From an uncultured Sulfitobacter sp. (GTDB lineage: Bacteria > Pseudomonadota > Alphaproteobacteria > Rhodobacterales > Rhodobacteraceae): a DNA stretch of 31,498 nucleotides. Under the pieces are notes generated by a model. The model ran no database searches and was not told the origin of the DNA. It saw only the letters and a list, made by a program, of their open reading frames with translations. The position numbers and the translations under genes were made by a program. Positions 12,001 through 16,282 of this stretch are shown one piece after another. The stretch spans positions 1-31,498 of the forward strand of contig CALAIJ010000093.1 of the NCBI GenBank assembly GCA_937923365.1. Direction: 5' to 3'. The first letter of the stretch is position 1. Each line of letters opens with the position of its first letter.

Positions 12001-12424
12001 CGTCAAATGTAATTTTGAACGCGGGGTCGGGGCGGAACAACAGATCGACCGTCAGTTTGTCGGCGTCCGATGTGCCCGTAATCTGCACCTCGTTCACGCC
12101 ATCCAGTTCAGAGCTGGCGACGACTAACCCATCGATATCATTCGTCAATTGGATGCGGTAGAGGTCTTCCGCATCGTCGAACATCAGCCCAAGGGTGTAA
12201 TCACCGCCGTCAGACAACATATGCGCGAAAATTGGGTCTGCCGACAGCAGGATCCGCGGCTCCATGGCCTCCACGGTGACTGCGTGGCGGCGCTGGGAGG
12301 TCTGTTTGCGTTCCCGTCGCCGCGCGAACATTTCGCGAATTGCCGCACCGTAACTGCGTCGCACGGGGCGGGCCTTTGTCAGTGTGGAGATTTCAAAATC
12401 AGACTTGCCGAATGGAAAAGGCAT
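1..12424 (-). CDS. Giant LEPR-XLL-type repetitive surface/secreted protein (3' end beyond window)
   Basis: One uninterrupted minus-strand frame runs from an ATG at 12424 (AGGGA nine bases upstream) to the left edge, at least 4,140 codons. Sampled codons at 9289, 6421, 2062 and 4 are all in this frame. Residues 1-50 are basic with no ordinary Sec signal peptide. Residues 51-64 read VEAMEPRILLSADP, a Met variant of the LEPR-XLL motif known near the N-terminus of very large repetitive bacterial proteins. Residues 65 to about 560 are less repetitive and hold acidic RTX-like loops (e.g. GGDGEDELIL). The rest is degenerate repeats rich in Ala, Gly, Thr, Val and Ser, ending in phrases such as GGNVTVxADS. 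I noticed no cysteine in the translation. It follows three probable export genes on the same strand, 97 bp downstream of the SecA-like gene. Surface adhesion or biofilm scaffolding is plausible but unproven; no enzyme domain was recognised. The C-terminus, which could reveal an anchor or RTX signal, is not visible. Confidence 0.9.
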   Translation of the reverse strand, partial: MPFPFGKSDFEISTLTKARPVRRSYGAAIREMFARRRERKQTSQRRHAVTVEAMEPRILLSADPIFAHMLSDGGDYTLGLMFDDAEDLYRIQLTNDIDGLVVASSELDGVNEVQITGTSDADKLTVDLLFRPDPAFKITFDGGDGEDELILDGAKHTSVTYDLGANGTGTITQSEGGADHVRDFVNVELVTDTSAAESRTINDTVSGRGGSIVIGDNDVENDGLSRISMGPDASKTVLDFGKPALGGAYGSGALDINIMDGNDDIRFEGFDQQLTDAATELDLAGNPDVVARLIAGGNAELTGPQADVTWYIVGQDRAYVDGLFVSGVDTLTGAENNDDTFYFELNLGNTFADGGVNDPWETIDLPGRWSGVINGGAGGTDVIVQQGAIFSGPMAGSSGSASINLETFNYTGMEPTITVGGTVGDDDFTLRATGTGAFEIINGSGARFGGSTFNAGAPLVVNLGFGDDTFRLGTGLTAWAGSLTVRGDFGGDVIYMENDINTRGGDIKMDAELILVDGAVIDTRLLPGAVGSHGDILLEGGGSGVSSSRFAGIFSGSNPFENGGAQVEGAGIVIGGGAQLLAADVKGNTEAATAGNVTITVDAGFALDALAFTPGLNEKIAAAAIQIGNAVIRAGELKITANADSSKAVEIEIDVDALLGLPDDGSAEGDVEDGDVPLLVGGIQLVANELESAIQKQFDNLPVLGALTNKIPVHFMRAEAIAKIDLLDGLDVWAETSIDVDATATSELTFTNPGMNFGFTFGESDATALTTVEDGVTLEAGGLVSLAASAENTLDVATNIQSGLVFKAKKSTTTGSKQKRVKGPAIAVTLGDATTTATTDISAGAEIIAGDITISADTNTKQSVGTSSKIVQPQSNQGTAIGITVAFLNNQATAQVAGELTATDTITIEADAVNEETLLSTKASTKAKPAAADQGAAGAAKQQITGQASGLAGKWGGPGQFGLSAGVIVSENVLGANALVLDGARIEAETLNLTARVEDNFRTTAIGGSKAGAAVSLAGAVNVSQFDNDAVVRIDAATVTVGALVMSAEAIIPNQVDLLDEIPALGAAFSDLGTSLGDMPSLSDAFGAVWGSVDVEDPAATRGALADVQTAFTSYYDESLGPALTGVSDSITPFLGYLTPTGGLPNKVATSYVAASAAAGGGGPNGPEGKFALNGSVNIMLIENKASAGIGTGALVTVTGDEGATIETDATVETVDIVGIPNIKALFKGSTKSDGSAMGGAFSYVSKLNEADSYIADGATLNVTKDLMVDAVTRQFVFNVTDAGGSGDDLNFQGSISINDHANNARAWIEDGARVSADNITVNADHSATMLSFGLSLAKGGSTGIGISSAVNIANNVTLAKIGDVVSDTIPVGFNAGVTAADDVNVTADSTNLGLTVAFAGAKPDSGGADPAPDPADNAPATAPTPGDVTVNENTVDVGGKAGLGISGAIGINIVNQHTEATIADTDVAVGGDLLVHALTQAPVVSVSMPITLITGSSGSGNNTGIAGGLSVTKFDRDTIAQIVSGTVTMTGNGDVTVEAETRSETVAVVVGGSGGSQSDRAIAGSVNVSVLDDATFAAIGAGASIVNADTLSVNAHDHAVSVTVAGAAADGNQTGVGAAFDIGIYNDTVEARIDGNVTATGDVTVEASNFSVLVSIAASLGSADTGLGLAGSVGVNYVDSDVTAEIGGTVTADGSVGVFATDQLIAVSIVGAVGKGTTGIGIAPGVMVVDHDTRAALTSTANVTARGFGAGLNYFGGTGYGLTVAADTDDKLFMVALAGAKGDATALAGSVGSINVLGTTEATIADNARVNDDGNALTIAAGGSSAQDVTVAAQAGALQITATGGAAKGGSTAIGAAFGITTMDRDVIASVGTGAFIEARRDLLVHADSRDTIITFAVGGSQSDSFAGAGSLSLGVLDRTTTAYIDGTVRVGGNVSVSADARLNAAMIAGSIAISSSAGAVGISAAPLITINNTSAEIRGNADINANADNTTVVSTLEGNRSIRGVDVSANDRIVSVAAAISGSSSSGGFQGAGAFSGAFLFGTEQVIDGSNPVPSLEYENPSATGNASVTQALVMDGARVTTGGNLSLSADTTATVIAITGAVAAGGGSTGVGLSGTVVARKSITQAVIGAAEIHADALRPASVLADDGDTRSITGVDVSADSDLVIVALTVGGAGSSGFSGAGAVTVIVTDDVTRASLLAGADVTTGGNLTIGSDSDLILTFGSGAVAIGSSGGIGASVAVAVTLSETVAEIAEGATVLAMANGAASNIPDDEGTRAVRGVDLYADSFFVVAGLTVAGSGGSGIAGSGTINVVVQTDETRASIGAVEARGPTDPVYGATSVTTAAGNVTLEADSDAIIVPISGAVAGGSGPAFGATLVTLTRIAETTALIGGGAMITAGATNATVITDSGAQRTVRGVDLVATASPVLVAAGVAGAVGGGGAAAGVIAVVTSEEDVTAMVRDATLNTDGNVTLFADTARGRDGISDQDLKGAIIEPVTSAVIVAGGGAIGGGSGVGVGATIGTVIVTHDVTAKITGSTVTANAQRGATDRAITALSTRTATGVDVVAQSDMFAAALTVAGGASDAVGVAGAFSNVTAIRTTDAQINASTVTTNGNATVLADSDATLETLAGGVAGGGAVGVGVGAAVTFHSDTTEASVQGNGTLIARGNTSGTFMPTGSELGGSKVLESTRGVAVSAVSDQTIITGAVGAGASGNIGVAGTAAVSVQEEYTRAWIGAGTVVSDDGANNGQDATVLARDIGSVITTGGAVGIGATGGGAAGVGVQVTTKETEAYIAGQVTVKDDIAIRALSSDEGVAVSASGAGGAYGGLAGAASVVTINNTTEATVRSTASLTAGDSIAVNALDETSLDVVAGAIAGALGAGAGSGGVTVVDKSTKTEVQGGATLLSLGTGSGVKTLTGGVGITFAADDADENDVNLSEVGQVDLSDASSEGFADGGASGERIANLATATQGGIHVQAISTDRVETISFNLAGGAGAVALGGTANVFLNETKTLIGAGASLTTTDNGDDISVGAASDAYALNVMAAVAVGGGAGAPGASAAVFDNTTEARITGATMRSAGDFTLTASGTDDALAITIAVGAGAGVGVGASANAIVVTSDVTAAIDGASDITADFNIAVAANHTTDIDSIGGAVGVGGSGAGGAAVNVIVIEKTTDASIGGSSVVTANALVGAANMTVADGGLIGSNDTYDDGDRASTVAIKGVAVTATSTEDVFVIGAAGAASGFVGAAGAVGVIVVDSDTSAYLGNSARVTSGGSAVISATNKLDLFSGNGGLSLALAGGAAGAVSVVVVRSDTSAYTTSGTVLTTTGTGDVIVGAAELMNIDAIAVSGAATAGIGLAASVSVVSLGNDLTSEQSGELSSGGDDSLALADDASSTTWTNSVLGGFSSTGDADGIDGTGTPSAASRLASATDGAKDTVNSKSGANAASGGLSTPTVTTKGTDAFIAGTVNAGGNIDVRANERVDLDTIAGAVAVGLGSAGAGVTVANINRVATASIDAAGRVKAAGTVDVMADMRVNADATSAVGAGGLIGALGASVTIHDDFAGAKAEIEGHVTDADSVNVKAFSERDVDLSSTEATVGAIAGGASITEASIGGTTEARTGSSAVIGTGTSGGVGTFLLEADSEINAKVSGQSISAGIGSGGVNSMKVLVTGLVRADVNGSTISTSGSATVRADSDVYSEVVVGSIKAAGIALGKSIARSSVTTDVTAQVRGSADLDVGALNVTADATHEADATATSSAGAAISVTGVESYATVGGTVTASLGGSGLEVDATSVTVEAISKIDADADARGISGGALSVGGALAQASVSTAVNALIGAGRVTSTGDVDIYARHNAERSGTARGDTAGDLGLGASAKSQASSGGLIAGGETKAVAFDSSSVSAKIVGGSVGGNNVDVVSVSVGRADADANSVVGGLAAKGTSTAGATMGGSNLAAVQSADVTSRGTLSIKSIDNVKSEATAVAGGGGLLAGVGADAVAITTRSVQALVTGNSNDIITANSVRVLAQSKMQSNAVSSGVSVGGVALGDSESTATTNATVNATISGATVTATVGDVDVDALFNTNTTGTSTTGDSARAQATTSTGGIGAASNSSVNATSTVNISAGFGNNANITAADDIYA
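4331..6409 (-). repeat. Protein-level super-repeat inside the giant gene (about 375-456 bp per unit)
   Basis: The phrase G-V-(D/A)-(V/L), usually after an Arg-containing TR-x-(V/I)-x-G stretch, recurs at 6398-6409, 5942-5953, 5567-5578, 5156-5167, 4721-4732 and 4331-4342. The spacings are 456, 375, 411, 435 and 390 bp, all multiples of three (125-152 residues). Between them lies a second half-unit ending in a GGN(L/V)T(L/I)-type phrase, so the array alternates two kinds of repeat. A diverged copy (GVAV) is at 2741-2752. The repetition is clear in protein but poor in DNA, which points to old, selected repeats and not recent slippage. Confidence 0.7.
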
Positions 12425-12521
12425 ATAAATAGTCCCTGCAGAAAGGGTAAATGAAATGTCATGGTACCACCCAAAGGCGATTTAACGTAGGGGAAACTTA
12501 GTCTTTAGGGAGAAATCTGCC
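12425..12521. other. Short gap between SecA-like gene and giant gene
   Basis: These 97 bp separate the SecA-like stop codon from the giant gene's ATG. An AGGGA ribosome-binding site for the giant gene is visible. I see no convincing terminator hairpin or sigma-70 promoter, so read-through from the upstream export genes is likely but not shown. Confidence 0.4.
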
Positions 12522-14111
12522 CTAGGCGCGGGATGCGAAGGCCAGCAAACGCCGCCGACGCGTCGCTGCATCCTTTTGGCTAGCTCTTTGACGCGCCGCA
12601 ACCTTGCCGTGTTTTTGCCGTTGGGTATCCAGAAATCGCGACGCCCGAAGCCCGCGCCATGGCAGCACCGGCCAAAGCGCGCGCAGGATGCGCCAGCGCC
12701 ATCCCGACAGTGCCGGATCGTCCAGCGAGAGGCACTCCAGAACCTGCGCGTTGGCGTTGCGTTGCGACAGGGCAACCGCGGTGCGTCGGCTCTCGGCGGC
12801 GTCGGCCAGAACGATCAATTCCGTTGGCTCAGACAGCCCCTGTTCGGCAACTTCGCGACGCACGGGATCGATCCCGCCAACAAGCTCGGGACGGTCGGTG
12901 ACAATCGTCGCACCCGCCCGCGCGTGGCGCTCCAGAAGCTGGCCAAGCGCTGCGTTGTTGCGCACGAACTTCTGGCGTCGTTTGCGCCCATGCCGTGATG
13001 TCCAGACCGGCGCGCCATAAAGCAGGTACAACTCGCGCGCAGCACCATCCAGATCGGCTGCAACACCCCCCAAAAGAGGCAGTGCGTCCAGCACCTCGCC
13101 CAGCCCGATCTGCGCCCGCGAGCGGCGCACGGGCGTGGGGCGCAGACCGTTGCGCAATTCGACCATCTGCTGCATGCCGCTGGTCCAGGAGCGCCCCGGA
13201 TCGGGCGCGCCGGTCTGCGGGTCGATGATGGTCACGGTGTCGTCTTCGATGACATAATCATGGCCCTTGCGCAGTTGGTTGATCGCTGTCAGCGCGAGCG
13301 TCACCAGAAATACGCGTCGCGCGATTTCTACGGGCAGATCAGGATCGTCCACCTCGGCCACGCGCGTGCGTCCAATGGCGCTGAGGGTGGGTTGCTTTTC
13401 GAGCGTCCAGTCCCTGCCCTCCTGCAGCGCGTTGGCAAGCACCAGTGCACGGCGCCCTTCTGCCGGGGCAAAGATATGATCAAGTGCCACACCCCCCGCG
13501 ATGGCGCTGCGGGCGTCATCCAGCAAGGCGCGGTCCGCATCAGCGAGAATGACCGCCGGGTCGCGCCGCTCTGTTGGCACGGTCATCGGTTTGCCGCGCA
13601 ATTGACGCGTCGCCAGACGCATCGGCGTCGCAGGTTCGTCGATCAGAATCCGGTCACGCAGACGGTCATGGGCGATCCGGCGCAACTGCCCGACAGTCGC
13701 GCGTCCTTCGGGAAAAGCCGCCGCATCATCCAGCGGCTCAAGCGTCCTGCCCAATCGGGCAAACGACGCTTCCATCGCATCCGCCAGACGTTCCGCGTCT
13801 CCGGGATGGCTGGTTGCGATGGTGACCCCGCGCTGGTGTTGCGACAAAATCAGTGCCGCCAGTTCCAACACCGCTTCGCGCCGGGGCTGATTGAAGAGTT
13901 CTACGATCCAGCCCCGCGACACGGCCAGCGCACGCAAACGGTCAGAATAGCCAAGCTTTCGGGTCATCGCTGCGTGGGCCTGTCGCGTCTGCCGACCCCG
14001 CAGGGCAAGTCCGACGATGGCAAGTGGTCTGGCAACCGGCCAGAGCCGTACCCACAGTTTACGCCCCAGCTTGTCGAGTGCGCCTGCATCACGCCCTGCG
14101 CGTTGCGCCAT
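12522..14111 (-). CDS. Truncated SecA-like protein without Walker A (probable dedicated export factor)
   Basis: The 529-residue protein keeps recognisable pieces of the SecA motor. ILIDEPATPM (155-164) matches SecA SILIDEARTPL. DYVIEDDTVTIID followed by PGRSW (285-309) matches the SecA stretch around VDExTGRxxxGRRW. VTIATSHPGDAERLA (about 96-110) matches the VVTVNDYLAxRDAE region, and LLGGVAADLDGAARELYLLYG (346-366) matches the LxGMTGTA...YGL region. Where SecA has the TGEGKT Walker A loop, this protein reads VELFNQPRREAV (70-81), and the DEVDS motif is also missing. Housekeeping SecA is about 850-900 residues; this one lacks much of the C-terminal half and ends in a very basic tail. It lies 2 bp after the M50-HlyD gene and directly upstream of the giant gene. 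The resemblance is by eye. I infer a non-hydrolysing or strongly altered SecA paralogue that serves the giant protein. Confidence 0.75.
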   Translation of the reverse strand: MAQRAGRDAGALDKLGRKLWVRLWPVARPLAIVGLALRGRQTRQAHAAMTRKLGYSDRLRALAVSRGWIVELFNQPRREAVLELAALILSQHQRGVTIATSHPGDAERLADAMEASFARLGRTLEPLDDAAAFPEGRATVGQLRRIAHDRLRDRILIDEPATPMRLATRQLRGKPMTVPTERRDPAVILADADRALLDDARSAIAGGVALDHIFAPAEGRRALVLANALQEGRDWTLEKQPTLSAIGRTRVAEVDDPDLPVEIARRVFLVTLALTAINQLRKGHDYVIEDDTVTIIDPQTGAPDPGRSWTSGMQQMVELRNGLRPTPVRRSRAQIGLGEVLDALPLLGGVAADLDGAARELYLLYGAPVWTSRHGRKRRQKFVRNNAALGQLLERHARAGATIVTDRPELVGGIDPVRREVAEQGLSEPTELIVLADAAESRRTAVALSQRNANAQVLECLSLDDPALSGWRWRILRALWPVLPWRGLRASRFLDTQRQKHGKVAARQRASQKDAATRRRRLLAFASRA

Positions 14112-14113
14112 GG

Positions 14114-16282
14114 CTAGACTCCGAACCGATCAAGGAAGATCTGCCGCATCCAGCGGCCCCATTGCACCGCAATCGAGCTGCGGCCCTGATCGAAACGCAC
14201 CCAGACCCGTTGGTTGAAGAACAAGGTATCGGGGCGTCCGTCCACGGCCAGATCAAGTATGAACACGCTTTCAAGGGCACGGGTGGGATTGGGACCAAAA
14301 TCGGCAGGGATCGGACCGCCGAAGGTCGTCGTCAGTGCAGCGCTTGGCAGATCGCGGGTGGCGCGCGGTGTGCGCGCAACGACCTGTGCCGTATAGGTCT
14401 GGGACGGCTCGGTCGAGAAACGCAACGCAATCGGTCTCTGCCCCACGGCGATCCGGTCAATGTCTTTTTGCGGCACCACAGCACGCACAACCCAGCCGTC
14501 ATTGTCATCGGTGACATAGCCCAGCACGGTGCCCTGCGGCACAAACCGGCCCAGCGTATCTGCCCCGATCAGCGGCTGGAATTGTCCGGTTTGCGGGGCC
14601 AGCACTTGTAATGCATCGTGCTGCTCACCCAGACGCTCCAGATCGCGCCGGGCAAGATCACGCCGTGATACGTCAATGCGCGCCTGCAACGGGTCGCGGG
14701 CATCGCTGGCGGCGAGCTGAATCTCCGCCTCTTGCAATTGCGCGGCGACCAGCCGGGCACGCGGTACGGCGAGCGGATCTTCCAGCTGTGCCACCTGTGC
14801 GCGCGCATCATCGACCATGCGACCGGGACTTGCCACCTCACTCAGCCAGCCGCCGGTGCGTGTCATCACCCGCGTCTCACCGGGTGCGGTGACAACGCCC
14901 CACGCGATTGTTGCATCCGGAACGGGGATCACAATCAACGGCCCGCAGATCACCGCCACAAGCCCCGCCGACGCGATAAAGGCACGGCGACGGCGGGTTT
15001 CCAGCTCAGGCGCGCTCAACAGATAGATCACCGCCTTTGATATCGGCAGACCGATCATCAGGACGACAGACCACAGCGCCAGCGCGATCCCGACAAAAAA
15101 GAACTTTCCCGCCACGAATAGCGAAATCCCAAGCATGATTATCATACGGTAGATAAAGGCCAGAACCGCATACCAAAACAGCCACTTACGTTCTCCGTGT
15201 GCCGTAACGGGTGTGCGTGCGTTGTCCAATCCGAACAGATGACGGCGCACCAGATATGACAGGTACTTGTTGGACCGCTGGCCCAGATTCGGGACTTCGA
15301 TCAGGTCGGCAAACACGTAGTACCCGTCAAAGCGCAGCAACGGATTGCCGTTGAACAACAGTGTCGATATGCCGCCAATCAGCATCACATTGAACATCAA
15401 GGCCCTTGCCACGCCCGGCTCCATTTCGGTCCAGGCGATCATGGCCATGGCGGCGACAGCAAGCTCGACCATGATACCGGCCGCGCCGACCACCATGCGT
15501 TGACGCTTGGACGGGAAACCGATCGCGGCAGAGGCATCGACATAGGGCACAGGCATGAACACAAGGAACATCACCCCCACTTCGCGCACCTGCCCGCCCC
15601 AGTGTTTGACGGCATAGCCATGCCCGAGTTCGTGCAGCATCTTGACCACCGGATAAGAAATCAACAGCAACGCGATCCCGTTTCCCGAAAGCACGCGATC
15701 CACGATGTTTCCGGTCAGTTCGTCCCAATGGATCGCGGCCATCACCGTGCCCCAGACGATCAGCCCCAGCCACGCGATAAACCCCACCCAAGTGAACAGG
15801 GGCCGCACCAATGGCATCGTGGCACTGATAAAGCCGTCAATGGTGAAGAGCGGCACCTTGACGCCCAAGGGGTTGCGCATCGATTGCATCATCCGCTTGC
15901 GGCGCATTGTCTTGTCGCGCTCTGCGATTTCCTCGAGGTCGGGAATACGGTCGGTGGTCAGAACGCCTGCCACGTGAAGCTGTGACAGAAGTTGCACGAT
16001 TTCGTCCTGCGTGGGCGCGTTGACGCCAAGGCGCTCCTCTGCGGCGCGGGCGACCTCGCCCAATGCGCGGCGCCCGTCCATCAACCCGATCAGCGCATAG
16101 GCTTCGGGCGAGAAGCGGAAGAATTTCCCACCGGTCGGATCCTCCATCACATACCAAAGGGAGCCGCGAAAATATTGCCGGTGCAAAATGACGTGGGGGC
16201 GCAACGCAGGCCGCAGCGATGCGACTTGCGCCCAGATGGCTGAATATGGGGTCGGTGCGATGCTCACGGCAGCCAACGCCAT
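14114..16282 (-). CDS. PqqD-like / M50 zinc metalloprotease / HlyD-like fusion membrane protein
   Basis: The 722-residue protein has three parts. Residues about 30-110 resemble a PqqD-type winged-helix peptide-binding domain (FSPEAYALIGLMDG, then a helical half ending in LLSQLHVAGVL). Residues about 150-450 form a polytopic site-2-protease (M50) domain: HELGH at 217-221 supplies the two zinc histidines and catalytic Glu, and NPLLRFDG at 313-320 supplies the Asp ligand. After a membrane helix near 437-455, residues about 460-700 look like a HlyD membrane-fusion arm with a short coiled coil (about 490-560) and beta-barrel. Similar M50-HlyD proteins are known as peptide zinc metalloproteases. 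It overlaps the previous gene by 19 bp if the ATG at 16282 is used. A GTG at 16267 would give a GTGA overlap of 4 bp and is an equally reasonable start. The likely role is to bind, perhaps cleave, and pass on the giant protein; the substrate is inferred from position only. Confidence 0.85.
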   Translation of the reverse strand: MALAAVSIAPTPYSAIWAQVASLRPALRPHVILHRQYFRGSLWYVMEDPTGGKFFRFSPEAYALIGLMDGRRALGEVARAAEERLGVNAPTQDEIVQLLSQLHVAGVLTTDRIPDLEEIAERDKTMRRKRMMQSMRNPLGVKVPLFTIDGFISATMPLVRPLFTWVGFIAWLGLIVWGTVMAAIHWDELTGNIVDRVLSGNGIALLLISYPVVKMLHELGHGYAVKHWGGQVREVGVMFLVFMPVPYVDASAAIGFPSKRQRMVVGAAGIMVELAVAAMAMIAWTEMEPGVARALMFNVMLIGGISTLLFNGNPLLRFDGYYVFADLIEVPNLGQRSNKYLSYLVRRHLFGLDNARTPVTAHGERKWLFWYAVLAFIYRMIIMLGISLFVAGKFFFVGIALALWSVVLMIGLPISKAVIYLLSAPELETRRRRAFIASAGLVAVICGPLIVIPVPDATIAWGVVTAPGETRVMTRTGGWLSEVASPGRMVDDARAQVAQLEDPLAVPRARLVAAQLQEAEIQLAASDARDPLQARIDVSRRDLARRDLERLGEQHDALQVLAPQTGQFQPLIGADTLGRFVPQGTVLGYVTDDNDGWVVRAVVPQKDIDRIAVGQRPIALRFSTEPSQTYTAQVVARTPRATRDLPSAALTTTFGGPIPADFGPNPTRALESVFILDLAVDGRPDTLFFNQRVWVRFDQGRSSIAVQWGRWMRQIFLDRFGV

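Noticed and set aside
1..12424. Repeated DNA taken as a possible CRISPR or satellite array
   Set aside because: Repeat units are coding, diverged at DNA level, variable in length in multiples of three, and lack identical direct repeats with unique spacers.
12522..14111. Housekeeping SecA
   Set aside because: It is far too short, has no Walker A loop and lacks most of the C-terminal half.
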